Positions 34,996-43,639 of a DNA stretch of 64,000 nucleotides are shown in pieces (position 1 is the first letter of the stretch; each line of letters opens with the position of its first letter). The notes below the pieces were generated by a model. The model was given only the letters and a program-made list of their open reading frames with translations. It did not search any database and was not told where the DNA came from. The position numbers and the translations under genes were made by a program. Source of the DNA: Chloroflexota bacterium (GTDB lineage: Bacteria > Chloroflexota > UBA6077 > JACCZL01); NCBI GenBank assembly GCA_020845495.1, contig JADLFM010000008.1, forward strand, positions 1 to 64,000, read 5' to 3'.

Positions 34996-35258
34996 CAGCC
35001 CTGGTCCTCAGCGCTGACCTCATCGGCCACCCCTTGCTCGAAGGCCTCCCGCAAAGCAGCGAAGTCCTCAGGCCGACTGATAGGCATGACGCTCCCATAG
35101 TGGCGCATCAGCCTCGATCGAGCGGGGCGGACTTTGATCACGTCGCCCTCGAGTTCGAACTCGACGCGGTCCTTTGGCTTGATACCGAGATGGTCACGCA
35201 TCTCCCGAGGGAGTGTTACTTGCCCCTTCGGAGAAACGCTGGATACTCGTCCAGGCAT
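34995..35258 (-). CDS. vapB: AbrB/MazE-type antitoxin (VapB-like)
   Basis: This 87-aa protein has an N-terminal swapped-hairpin AbrB domain (residues 1-46; VSPKGQVTLPREMRDHLGI is the signature). A C-terminal toxin-binding tail follows. It should bind VapC and repress its own promoter. AGGAGGT lies just before the ATG. The 40 bp upstream are AT-rich and contain the likely promoter. Confidence 0.9.
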   Translation of the reverse strand: MPGRVSSVSPKGQVTLPREMRDHLGIKPKDRVEFELEGDVIKVRPARSRLMRHYGSVMPISRPEDFAALREAFEQGVADEVSAEDQG

Positions 35259-35299
35259 GATGTACCTCCTAAATTAGTTGTACACCATGTTTCAAGGTA
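35259..35299 (-). promoter_or_regulatory. Likely vapBC promoter/operator region
   Basis: This is an AT-rich patch directly upstream of vapB, unlike the surrounding GC-rich DNA. It contains TTGAAA on the minus strand and two GTAC half-sites flanking AACTAATTTAGGAG. The -35/-10 spacing is not ideal, so hexamers are not assigned. Confidence 0.4.
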
Positions 35300-35992
35300 A
35301 CCCACTCTAGAAGTCGTACCGCGCGCCTCTGCAGTACCGACTTCTCGAATAGTGCGCGCTCCAGCGCCTCTTAAGCCTCTCGCCGCCGCTCAGCTATCGA
35401 CTCCGACAGCGTCTCTGGTGCCCCTCATTCGGGGTGGCGCCGGGTGAGCGCGTCAGCCGATTCCCGAAGCGCGGCCAGGCGCTCGCGCCGCCGCTGTCGC
35501 CAGACCGGCGCCACTACCAGATGGCTGCGCCGAAGCGCTCCCACCAGGTGGCCCACCTCCCTCGAACAGTTCTGTAAGCTGGGAGGCATAGATGTCCCAG
35601 GCTGTATCAGACCCCGCGACTCAGACCATCCGTCGTGCGCCGCGACCTGGAAGGTAGCAGCCCTTTGGGCGCGGTGTCGCACCTCCAGGTTGCACGTTCA
35701 TACCCCTCGACGTTGGCCGACGAGGTGCCGAGAGGGCGTTGTCCCGCGCGGCCAATCTCTGGGCCACGGGACATCTGTCCCCCCATGGCGTGGGACAGAT
35801 GTCATATACCCGACCTTCCTGATCCGGGGTACGCTCCGGTTCGACCTCTGGCAGCTTGCGCGTGGCATTACACGTGGTCTAGACGGCTGCCGAAGCCCGG
35901 CCGCGCCCAAGACGCCACGGATAGTGGCAACGGTCCGCGCAGGCGAGGGATGCCAGCCGCTGAGCTTCGACGGTTGTGGGAGGGGAAGTCGA
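35300..35992. other. Long non-coding region between vapBC and an LLM oxidoreductase gene
   Basis: About 690 bp with several frames open but none protein-like. An 11-bp inverted repeat ACATCTGTCCC/GGGACAGATGT (35771-35781 and 35792-35802, 10-nt loop) is the only strong structure. The stretch may be the decayed remains of a gene or mobile element, but no transposase trace is readable. Confidence 0.4.
35771..35802. repeat. 11-bp inverted repeat with 10-nt loop
   Basis: A perfect 11-bp stem ACATCTGTCCC/GGGACAGATGT. It could be an operator for the downstream oxidoreductase gene, a terminator, or an end of a lost insertion sequence. Confidence 0.5.
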
Positions 35993-37087
35993 ATGCAAGT
36001 TGGGCTGATGTTCTTGTTCAGCGAGTTCAGCAAGTTGTCCCAGGATCGGGTATTCCGGGAGGTGCTGGAGGAGATCAGCTACGCTGAAGAACTGGGTTTT
36101 GACTCAGTCTGGCTGCCTGAACACCACTTTGCCACGCCGGGCCTGCTGGGCAATCCCATTCCCCTCGTGGCAGCCGTGAGCCAGCGGACCAGGAGAATCC
36201 AGCTGGGCATTGCCGCCATCGTCCTTCCCTTCCAGCACCCTCTGCGCATCGCCGAGGATACTGCTCTGCTGGACGTCTTGAGCGAGGGGCGGCTCCGGAT
36301 CGGCGCTGGCCGAGGCTGGCAGGTTCCCGAGTTCCAGACCTTCCAGGTGCCCCAGCACACCTCTCGAGAGATGTTCCTCGAGGCTCTCGAGGTTATGAAG
36401 AAGGCGTGGACTGAGGACAACTTCTCGCACCACGGCCAGTTCTGGCAGTTCGACGACGTCACAGTCTTTCCGAAGCCGGTTCAGAAGCCTCATCCTCCTG
36501 TCTATTGGACGGTGGTCACCCCAGGCTCGTATGAATTGGCCGGGCGAATGGGCTATCCCATTATCCGCTCCCTGAACTTTGTCTCGCTGAGCACGGTTGA
36601 GGCGGGAACCCAGTTATACGCCGATCAACTCAGCCTGGTTGGCAAGACGCTCAACGACGTCGACATGCCGCTCACCGTGAAGGTGTACGTTGCCCCAACC
36701 GATGAAGAAGCGCAGCGCGACTGTCAGGCAAACGTCGAGTGGTTCTATCGCCGTTTGTCGCAGTTCCTGCCGGGCGCCCCTGGCCGGCCCAAGCCCGAAG
36801 CAGGGTATGAGCAGTACCCCGACCGACCCCAGGACGTCGCAGCGGCCGCGGCCGACAACCTCTGGGAGTGGGGGGCCTGCTTCGGCTCACCCGAGACCGT
36901 CCTCAACTCCATGCGCGCCTACTCCCGCCGGACCTTCACCAATCACTGGATGGCGTGGATGCGCATTGGCGAGCTCGAGCACAAGAAGGTGATGCGCTCG
37001 ATGGAACTGTTCGCCAAGCACGTCCTCCCCGAGTTGAAGCGGGAGGCAGCGCCGGTAGCCGTCTCGGCTGGGGGGCGCGGCGAGTAA
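35993..37087 (+). CDS. LLM class flavin-dependent oxidoreductase (luciferase-like)
   Basis: This 364-aa bacterial-luciferase-like TIM-barrel monooxygenase has QVGLMFLFSEF at the start, WLPEHHF, the barrel strand GAGRGWQVPEF and a long C-terminal part. Family members use reduced FMN and oxygen. ATG 35993 follows GGGAGGGG by about 8 nt; the open frame upstream is ignored. The gene uses more A/T-ending codons and has lower G+C than its neighbours, especially in its first half, suggesting recent transfer. A strong terminator follows. The substrate is unknown. Confidence 0.88.
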   Translation: MQVGLMFLFSEFSKLSQDRVFREVLEEISYAEELGFDSVWLPEHHFATPGLLGNPIPLVAAVSQRTRRIQLGIAAIVLPFQHPLRIAEDTALLDVLSEGRLRIGAGRGWQVPEFQTFQVPQHTSREMFLEALEVMKKAWTEDNFSHHGQFWQFDDVTVFPKPVQKPHPPVYWTVVTPGSYELAGRMGYPIIRSLNFVSLSTVEAGTQLYADQLSLVGKTLNDVDMPLTVKVYVAPTDEEAQRDCQANVEWFYRRLSQFLPGAPGRPKPEAGYEQYPDRPQDVAAAAADNLWEWGACFGSPETVLNSMRAYSRRTFTNHWMAWMRIGELEHKKVMRSMELFAKHVLPELKREAAPVAVSAGGRGE

Positions 37088-37143
37088 CCGGCACAACCCA
37101 CAGCCACGTACCCGGACCCTGGTCTGAACGTTCGTCATCTTCA

Positions 37144-37183
37144 CATACGCGCGGCCGGTATCCAGAAGCCGGCCGCGCGTATG
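37144..37183. terminator. Strong bidirectional hairpin terminator
   Basis: A perfect 15-bp stem (CATACGCGCGGCCGG and its complement) with a 10-nt loop lies between the convergent LLM oxidoreductase and amidohydrolase genes. Confidence 0.8.
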
Positions 37184-37368
37184 CGTCACGCGCGTTTTCG
37201 ACCCAGTTCACCGTGCAGGAAGCGTTCGAGAAGGCCGTGCTCGACGCGCGTCTGCTGGTCGACTCGGCTGACCGAAGCTCCCGACGGGCCGGCTCGCCAG
37301 GCCGGCGGACCTCTCACCGCCAGGCCGGTAGCACCCAGCTATCAGGTGAATCGGCCATCCGATGGCCG

Positions 37369-38856
37369 TCAGGACGGCAGTCGGGGTGTCTCGGGCAGGC
37401 GGATCGGCTCGTCGAACTCGAGCCGTAGACGGCCCCAGCCGGGATCGTGCAGATGGCGCTGGAGGCCGGCCCGCTCGATCAGCTTCTCGGACTCCTCCTG
37501 GGCGCGATCGAGCACCGCTGGCTCCTCCACAGTGAGCACCGCCCGGTTCTCCATGACGACCCGTCCGTCCACGATGACCGTCTCGACATCGTTGCCGACT
37601 GCCTCGTAGATGAGCCTGTGCACCACCATGAAGTTTGGGGAAAGGTGCGGCTGCCGCAGGTCGACGACGATGACGTCCGCTTTCTTGCCCACCTCCAGCG
37701 AGCCGATCTCGTCGTCCCAGCCGAGTGCCCTGGCCGCGTCGATGGTCACCATCTCCAGCAGCTTGCCGGGTGGCAGCAAGAACATGTCTCGCGACATCAG
37801 TTGGTGGACGAGTTGGGCCTTGCGCATCGCCTGAAACAGGTCGAAGCTCACCTTCGGCGAGGTGCCGTCGGTGGTGATGGCGACGTTCACGCCGGCCTGG
37901 ATCAATTCGGGGACCGGGCAGCGCCCACCGGCCTGCCCGGCGCTCGCGGCGTGCGTCGCATGGGTGCCGGTCGCTGCCAGGATTTGGACCTCTTCGAGCG
38001 AGATGCCGCGCAGGTGCTGGATGTGGACGTCTGGCCCGAGCAGAGCATACTCATCCTTCGCCGCCATCCGCACCATGCCGGCGAAGGCGTCGGAGTGAAT
38101 CCGGGTCTTGAAGCGCGCCGCGGCCTCACGCACCCGGCGCGCCTGAAGCCGATCGTGCTCGGTGAGCGACGTCGCGGCGTCGGCAGCGGTCGGGTTGGAC
38201 GGGTCTACGGACGTGACGATGGTGAACGGCGTGATGAAGACTCGGATGCGGTCGTCTGCGCCGTGATTCCAGGTCTCGATGACCGCCTCTGCGCCGGCCA
38301 TCACCTCGTCGAACGAGACCAGCCGATCCTCGCGCCGGCCGTTGTCCCACACGCTCACTGGGTGAGGCCAGGGCGGCGCACAGGGGCCGACGCAGACGAC
38401 CTCACGCACGCCGACCTCCGCGTAGGCACGAGCGTGGTTGTTGCCGATGCGTGGATCGTCGCTGCGCGGCATCGAGCCCATCACGCTGACGCCGCAGGTT
38501 ACCCCGAAGCGCAACCGCTCGAGCGCGGAGAGCAAACCGTCAGCGTACCAATACTCCGGCGTGGTGTAGTGGAAGTAGGTGGGGGTGACGATGCGCATCC
38601 AGAACGTCGGCGTATCCGCACCAATCGTCTTGATGAGCGAATGTCCGCCGTGGCCGTGGGCGTCGATCAGGCCCGGCAAGACCGCCTTGCCTCGGCAGTC
38701 GAGCGTCTTGCGCGCCTGGTACTGGCGCGCCAGATCGCCGCTCGGGCCGACGGCAACGACCCGGCCACCGTCGATGGCAACCGCCCCGTCTTCCAGCAGC
38801 GAGCGGGCCGGGTCCATCGTGACCACCGTCCCGCTGGTCAGCAGCAGATCAATCAT
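37369..38856 (-). CDS. Amidohydrolase (cytosine/adenosine deaminase-like)
   Basis: This 495-aa metal-dependent hydrolase of the amidohydrolase superfamily has an N-terminal beta-sandwich strand set and DAHGHGG with metal ligands His67 and His69. A His follows in RIHSDAF, then HIQHLRG and the catalytic Asp in TTDGTSP. It resembles chlorohydrolase, SAH deaminase and hydroxydechloroatrazine-type enzymes that deaminate or dechlorinate heterocycles. It is the last gene of the long minus-strand operon that starts at the racemase. The substrate is unknown but probably the imported compound or its breakdown product. Confidence 0.85.
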   Translation of the reverse strand: MIDLLLTSGTVVTMDPARSLLEDGAVAIDGGRVVAVGPSGDLARQYQARKTLDCRGKAVLPGLIDAHGHGGHSLIKTIGADTPTFWMRIVTPTYFHYTTPEYWYADGLLSALERLRFGVTCGVSVMGSMPRSDDPRIGNNHARAYAEVGVREVVCVGPCAPPWPHPVSVWDNGRREDRLVSFDEVMAGAEAVIETWNHGADDRIRVFITPFTIVTSVDPSNPTAADAATSLTEHDRLQARRVREAAARFKTRIHSDAFAGMVRMAAKDEYALLGPDVHIQHLRGISLEEVQILAATGTHATHAASAGQAGGRCPVPELIQAGVNVAITTDGTSPKVSFDLFQAMRKAQLVHQLMSRDMFLLPPGKLLEMVTIDAARALGWDDEIGSLEVGKKADVIVVDLRQPHLSPNFMVVHRLIYEAVGNDVETVIVDGRVVMENRAVLTVEEPAVLDRAQEESEKLIERAGLQRHLHDPGWGRLRLEFDEPIRLPETPRLPS

Positions 38857-38873
38857 GACTCGGCATCCTCATC

Positions 38874-38942
38874 GGCGCCCCGCGTTGACGCCCCATGCTG
38901 GCGCCCGGCGTTGGCGCCCCGCGTTGACGCCCCATGCTGGCG
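38874..38942. repeat. 39-bp tandem repeat between two amidohydrolase genes
   Basis: One full 39-bp unit and 30 bp of a second are identical (starting GGCGCCCCGCGTTGACG, containing CCATGCTGGCG). It is in the gap before the upstream-lying amidohydrolase gene. Confidence 0.85.
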
Positions 38943-39023
38943 ACCTGCTGCCAGGGTCGGACCTGGCAGCCTGCTGCCGGCGCTCCGGTCTCGCCCACCT
39001 GCGGCACACGGCCCCACGCTCCA

Positions 39024-40496
39024 TCACGAATCCCGCTCGACGGTGCGGAAGGATGGCGGGAACAACGCCTCCGGCGGCCGTCGCAGGTAGTCTCGCTCGG
39101 AGTAGGCGGCCTTGTAGGTCTCGAAATACGCCTGGGCGCGCCGCCGTGTGGCTTCGACGTCGAGGTTGGGGATCGAACCGTCCTCTACGACCGTCCGCCC
39201 GTCCACGATCACGGTCCGGACGTGGCAGCCGCTAGCGTTCATCAGCAAGGTGCGGATCGGGTCGTCGATCGGGCCGGTGCGGAGCGAGCTCAGATCCACG
39301 ACCACGATGTCCGCCTTCGCGCCCGGCGCCAGCCGCCCAAGGTCGTCGCGCCCGAGCAGCGCCGCGCCACCCAGCGTGGCTGCCCGGAACAGGTCAGTCG
39401 CCGTGCCGGCAGTCTGTCGGCCCTCCTTCTGCTTCGCCATGTTGCTGGCGTAGTCGAGCGCGCGGATGACGTCCGGCGGAAACATGTCGGTCCCGATGGC
39501 CACGTTCACGCCGGCCTGCCAGTAACGGTCGAAGCTATCGAGCGAGCGGCCATGGCGCGCGGCCGGAATCGGGCAGTGAATCACGGTCGTGCCGGTGTCG
39601 CGGAGCAGGCCAAGTTCGTCAGTCTGGCTCGGCTCCAGACCGTTCGCGCCGCCGATGTAGAAGACGTGCGGGATGCCCGTGCGTGGCCCCAGGAAGCCGA
39701 TCTCGGCCAAAAGTTCGATCGAGCGGCGTCCGTACCGTTGCTGGATGAGGTCGACTTCGAACAGGCTCTGTGCGGCGTGCAGCTTGATCGGGCAGCCAAG
39801 CTCGTCGGCATACCGCGTCGTTGCGCGGAGGACGTCGAGGGTGACTGTCTCGATCCGGCAGGGCAGGAGCGCGCCACGGATCCGCCCGCCGTACGCGCCG
39901 TCGTAGCGGCGCACGAACTCGACCGCCTGCCGGAGCCCCTCTTCCCCGCGCGGCTCGTCCCAGAGCACGGCGCGCGAGCGGTCCGCGCGCACGACATTGA
40001 TACCGGAGCGGTAGGCCAGCCCTAGGTACATCCGCAGGCCAAGCTCGCCCGCGATCTCGGCGATGTCGGCGCACTGCTCGTAGGTCTCGCACCACTCGCG
40101 GTACGTCTCAGCGCCGATCGGCATGGCGGTGGTGACGCCGTTCAGCAGCAACTGCATCAACGCATAGCGGCGCTGGAACCGCTCGTCGTCGCGCGAGAAC
40201 ACCTCGTGGCGACGGTTGGTGAAGTAGTCTTCGGACCACTGAAGCCCGAGCGACAGCGTCTCGTCCTGAAAGGTGTCGAGGATGCCATGGTCGATGTCCG
40301 CGAGCGCGTTCATGTCGACGAAGCCAGGGCCGACGATCGCGTCGCCGGCCTGGATCTCGCGGTCGGTAGCGCCAGAAAAGCCGTGACCCACGAAGACGAT
40401 ACGGTCATCCTCGTAGACGACCTCGCCGTCACGGTAGACGACGTGATCCTGTCCGTTGAAACCGATGACGAAGCGGCCGCCAATCCGTGTCCTCAC
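39024..40496 (-). CDS. Amidohydrolase-fold protein lacking the HxH metal motif
   Basis: This 490-aa protein has the same fold as the neighbour but is altered at the N-terminal metal site: where DxHxH is expected it reads VDMNALADIDHG, so Asn63 and Leu65 replace the two His. Later His (KLHAAQS, VIHCPIP) and the catalytic Asp (IGTDMFPPD) remain. It may bind one metal only, use a different ligand set, or be non-catalytic. Its stop lies 168 bp before the next amidohydrolase; its start overlaps the preceding isomerase gene stop by 4 nt. Confidence 0.82.
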   Translation of the reverse strand: MRTRIGGRFVIGFNGQDHVVYRDGEVVYEDDRIVFVGHGFSGATDREIQAGDAIVGPGFVDMNALADIDHGILDTFQDETLSLGLQWSEDYFTNRRHEVFSRDDERFQRRYALMQLLLNGVTTAMPIGAETYREWCETYEQCADIAEIAGELGLRMYLGLAYRSGINVVRADRSRAVLWDEPRGEEGLRQAVEFVRRYDGAYGGRIRGALLPCRIETVTLDVLRATTRYADELGCPIKLHAAQSLFEVDLIQQRYGRRSIELLAEIGFLGPRTGIPHVFYIGGANGLEPSQTDELGLLRDTGTTVIHCPIPAARHGRSLDSFDRYWQAGVNVAIGTDMFPPDVIRALDYASNMAKQKEGRQTAGTATDLFRAATLGGAALLGRDDLGRLAPGAKADIVVVDLSSLRTGPIDDPIRTLLMNASGCHVRTVIVDGRTVVEDGSIPNLDVEATRRRAQAYFETYKAAYSERDYLRRPPEALFPPSFRTVERDS

Positions 40497-41566
40497 GGCG
40501 CGGCCTCCTTCGACGGCCCATCGGCCGCCGTGGCTCCGTCCGGTCCACTGGTGAGGCCACGCAGGTAGCGCAGCGACTCCTGGAAGCGGCTGAACGGCAC
40601 GCTCTGAAACGCCTCCGGGTCCGCGATTTCTCCCGACGCAAGGCGCCGCGCGCAGGTGACGGCGTGCCTGACGAGCGCGGCGTACTCCGATACCGTCAGG
40701 TCCGGCTGCTCCTCCAGCCAGTAGCGGTCAAAGGCGTCCATGCTGAAGATGCCCTTGTGGAGCTCGAGCGAGAGCGGGAGATCGGCGCGGTGCGCGCCGA
40801 GGATGCGGAGCATTGTCGGCCAGTCGACGATGCCGTTTCCGCATGGCCAGAGCTTGCGTGCGAGCCGGCCGCCCTGGAAGAGCAGCAGTGCGTCGTCGGC
40901 GTGGACGTGGCGCACGTACGGCGCCACCCGTCGGGCGGCCGCTAGCGGGTCTTCGAGCCGCACCACGACGTTGGCCGGATCGAAAAACACGCCGCTCACG
41001 TCTGGTCCGATCGCCTCGACCACTCGAACCAGCTCGAACGTCGAGACTTCCTCATGGGTCTTGATGCTGAGGGTGGCCCCAAGGTCGCGGAGGAGCGGAA
41101 CGAGCGACTGCGCCAGGCCGGTAAACAGCTTCAACTGTACGGCCCAGGGCACCGTCCCGCTGGCTCGGTCGGCGAGCGTGCCGATCCAGCACCAGAGGTC
41201 GGTGCAGTTGATCGCGCAAGCCACCCGAATCATTCGCTCCAGGCCGGCCCAGGCGTCCCCGTCTCCGAGCGCCAGCACGTCGGCGCGGCCATCGAGCTTC
41301 AGTGGGTGAATCTGGCCGAGCCCCACGCCCAAACGAATGCCAAGCTCATCGGCCTGGGCCCAGATCGGACGAAGCTCGGCCATGTCGAGCGTCGGACTGA
41401 GGTCGAGGATCGACGGGTAGAGACAGCCATCGAGGCCCCGCTCGTGTGCCCAGCGGAGCATAGATGGGACGTCCGGTGCTTCCGACTCAGGGATGCTGCG
41501 GCTGTAGATGCCGATCTGGGTCGTCGGTATGTCAGGCGAGGTGGGCATCTCAGGCGAGGTGGGCAT
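40493..41566 (-). CDS. Sugar phosphate isomerase/epimerase-like TIM-barrel protein (paralogue 1)
   Basis: This 357-aa xylose-isomerase-like TIM-barrel protein is a paralogue of the next gene. Shared motifs include SPTLD near residue 55, SIKTHEE-TFELVRVVEAIGPDV with metal-bearing Glu, VFFDPANV with Asp, and VRHVHADD with His. Such enzymes isomerise or epimerise ketoses or hydroxypyruvate-type sugars. The start is ambiguous: ATG 41566 and ATG 41548 lie in two identical 18-bp repeats. It overlaps the next gene by 4 nt. Confidence 0.82.
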   Translation of the reverse strand: MPTSPEMPTSPDIPTTQIGIYSRSIPESEAPDVPSMLRWAHERGLDGCLYPSILDLSPTLDMAELRPIWAQADELGIRLGVGLGQIHPLKLDGRADVLALGDGDAWAGLERMIRVACAINCTDLWCWIGTLADRASGTVPWAVQLKLFTGLAQSLVPLLRDLGATLSIKTHEEVSTFELVRVVEAIGPDVSGVFFDPANVVVRLEDPLAAARRVAPYVRHVHADDALLLFQGGRLARKLWPCGNGIVDWPTMLRILGAHRADLPLSLELHKGIFSMDAFDRYWLEEQPDLTVSEYAALVRHAVTCARRLASGEIADPEAFQSVPFSRFQESLRYLRGLTSGPDGATAADGPSKEAAP

Positions 41567-41567
41567 C
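41532..41567. repeat. 18-bp tandem repeat duplicating a start codon
   Basis: Two perfect copies of TCAGGCGAGGTGGGCATC (plus strand) cover the start of the isomerase gene. On the minus strand each copy supplies ATGCCCACCTCGCCTGA, so the gene begins MPTSPEMPTSPD. Confidence 0.9.
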
Positions 41568-42623
41568 TCAGACCAGCACGGCGCCGAGGTTATGGCGCGC
41601 GCAGACGGCGCGGAGGTACGCCCCGCTTTCCTTGATGAACGCTACCTCGCGTCCGTAGTCGAACGGAGTCGCGTCGTACGCGTCCAAGGTTGGCCACTCG
41701 CCGGAGGCGATCTTTCGCTCGCACTCCGTGGTCTGGCGAATGAACACGGCGAACTCGCTGACGCTCAGATCCGGATGGCTGGCATGCCAGACTGGATCGA
41801 AGATCTGCATCACCGTGCGGCCATGAGTGTTCGGGTTCTCGATCGTCAGGTTCAGGTTCGGGTTGTGCTGGTAGAGTAGGGGCAGGATCGTCTCGTAGTC
41901 GATCAGCCCTTGACCGCAGGGCCGGACCTGACGAACCGCGCCGTCCTTCACGAAGACGTGGATGACGTCCTTCAGGTGCGTCTGCCGAACGTACGGTGCG
42001 ACCCGGTGGGCGGCGGCGGTGGGGTCTTCGCCTCGGTGGGTCACGTTGGCGATGTCGAAGGTGATGCCGAGCACGTCCGGGCCAATCGCTTCGACGAGCC
42101 GCACCACCTCGAAGGTGGTGATCTCCTCGTGCGTCTCCACGTTCATGTGGATGCCGAGATCCCGTGCGATTGGGGCCAGCTTGTGCAGGAACTTCTCGGT
42201 CGCGGCGAGTTGATCGTCCCAGGAGACGTCGGTGCGGTAGCGGTCGTAGCAGAGGTAGCCGTAGTAGGCGCTCTTGAAGTTTGCCGTGCCGATCCAGACC
42301 TCGGTCACGTCGATGGCGCGGCACGCTTCTAGCATGCGCCGGAAGCCGAGCAGGATGTCGCCGTTGCCGGCCGCGCGCAGCTCCGGCGCCTCCGGCGTCG
42401 CGTACGGGTTGACCTTCCCCAGCCCGCTCTCGACGTACAGGCCCAGGTCGTCAGCGTGGGCTCGGATCTCGCGTAGCTCGCCGTGGTCGAGGGTCGGGCT
42501 CATCTCGAGAACCGTCCGGAAGAAGAGGCCTTCCATCCCCAGCTCACGGGCATGATCGAAGCTTGCGATCGGGCCGTACTCCTTGGCGCGGGGGATCTTT
42601 CGTCCGTCAACGCCAACGCGCAT
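41568..42623 (-). CDS. Sugar phosphate isomerase/epimerase-like TIM-barrel protein (paralogue 2)
   Basis: This 351-aa TIM-barrel metalloprotein of the xylose-isomerase-like family is homologous to paralogue 1. Conserved pieces are SPTLDHGEL, NVETHEEITTFEVVRL (metal Glu), ITFDIANVTHRGEDP (Asp), VRQTHLKDV (His) and NLTIENPN. ATG 42623 lies 8 nt after GGAGG; the frame upstream to GTG 42632 is an alternative. The stop is 2 nt before the next gene's start. It likely works on the sugar or sugar-like product brought in by the ABC transporter encoded beside it. Confidence 0.83.
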   Translation of the reverse strand: MRVGVDGRKIPRAKEYGPIASFDHARELGMEGLFFRTVLEMSPTLDHGELREIRAHADDLGLYVESGLGKVNPYATPEAPELRAAGNGDILLGFRRMLEACRAIDVTEVWIGTANFKSAYYGYLCYDRYRTDVSWDDQLAATEKFLHKLAPIARDLGIHMNVETHEEITTFEVVRLVEAIGPDVLGITFDIANVTHRGEDPTAAAHRVAPYVRQTHLKDVIHVFVKDGAVRQVRPCGQGLIDYETILPLLYQHNPNLNLTIENPNTHGRTVMQIFDPVWHASHPDLSVSEFAVFIRQTTECERKIASGEWPTLDAYDATPFDYGREVAFIKESGAYLRAVCARHNLGAVLV

Positions 42624-42699
42624 CGTCAACACCTCCCATGCGACCTGGACGCCCGCTCGCGCCGATGCACCAGCGTGGACGCCGCTCGAAACAGGCTTG

Positions 42700-43623
42700 C
42701 TACTTCATGCCGGACACGAGCATGCCCCGGATGTAGTAGCGCTGTAGGAGAAAGAACAGGATCAAGATCGGGATCGTGGCCGCCGTCGCCGCCGCGAAGA
42801 GCTCGCCGAACAGGGGGAAGTTGGCGACCGTCCGGAACTTCGCGATCGTCACCTGAACGACCTGCTTGTTCGGGTCTTGCATGATCACGAGCGGCCAGAG
42901 GTAGCTGTTCCAGGACCACATGAACTGGATCAGTGCCAGCGTCACCAGGGCCGGGCGGCCGTTCGGCAGGATGACGTGCCAGAAGATCTGGATCGGCGAC
43001 GCTCCCTCAATGGTCGCGGCCTCGTCTAGCTCGCGTGGAATCTCCAGGAACGCCTGCCGCATCAGGAAGATGCCGAACGGGCTGAAGATGAAGGGCAGGA
43101 AGAGGGCCGGGTACGTCGACACCAGGTTCAGGGAGCGCATCACGACGTAGAGCGGGACGACCACTACGTCGAACGGAACGAACGCCGTCAGCATCGTGAG
43201 GGCGAACAGCACGTCACGGCCGGGGAAGCGCAACCGAGCGAAGACGTACGCTGCGAGCGTCGAGAACAGGCACGCCCCGAGCATCTGCCCGCTCGCCGCG
43301 ATCAGCGTATTGAACAGATCGCGGTGGAAGCTCCAGGTCGTGAAGATCGACCGGTAGTTCTGGAGCGTCGGCGCCGGTGGAATGAACGTCTTCCAGGTGA
43401 GCGGTGAAGCGTAGCGGAACACCTCCTCGGTGGGCTTGAACGAGGTCAGAAACATCCAGACGAATGGGAGCAAAAAGACGAACCCAACCACTACCAGCGC
43501 GACGTAGGCGGGAAGGTCGGCCAGCACGTGACGCGGCTCGAAGCGGCCGACCGCCCGGCTCGGGGGGCGCGGATGGAGGCGTTCTGGTGTGGCGAGGGTC
43601 GGGGCTGCGGTCGTGTCGTGCAT
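42700..43623 (-). CDS. ABC sugar transporter permease (MalG type)
   Basis: This 307-aa inner-membrane permease has about six helices and the CUT1-family EAA loop (EAATIEGASPIQIFW). It forms the channel with the next permease. The long N-terminus (about 35 polar residues before the first helix) is unusual but plausible. No ATPase gene is in the cluster, so a shared MsmX/UgpC-like ATPase elsewhere is expected. Confidence 0.93.
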   Translation of the reverse strand: MHDTTAAPTLATPERLHPRPPSRAVGRFEPRHVLADLPAYVALVVVGFVFLLPFVWMFLTSFKPTEEVFRYASPLTWKTFIPPAPTLQNYRSIFTTWSFHRDLFNTLIAASGQMLGACLFSTLAAYVFARLRFPGRDVLFALTMLTAFVPFDVVVVPLYVVMRSLNLVSTYPALFLPFIFSPFGIFLMRQAFLEIPRELDEAATIEGASPIQIFWHVILPNGRPALVTLALIQFMWSWNSYLWPLVIMQDPNKQVVQVTIAKFRTVANFPLFGELFAAATAATIPILILFFLLQRYYIRGMLVSGMK

Positions 43624-43639
43624 CAGTACTCGCGGTCCG

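Noticed and set aside
35425..35682. 85-aa ORF in the vapBC-oxidoreductase gap
   Set aside because: There is no ribosome site, no conserved pattern, and overlapping frames are equally open.
37447..39090. 547-aa open frame antisense to the first amidohydrolase
   Set aside because: The coding strand shows clear amidohydrolase motifs in another frame; this one has no protein-like features.
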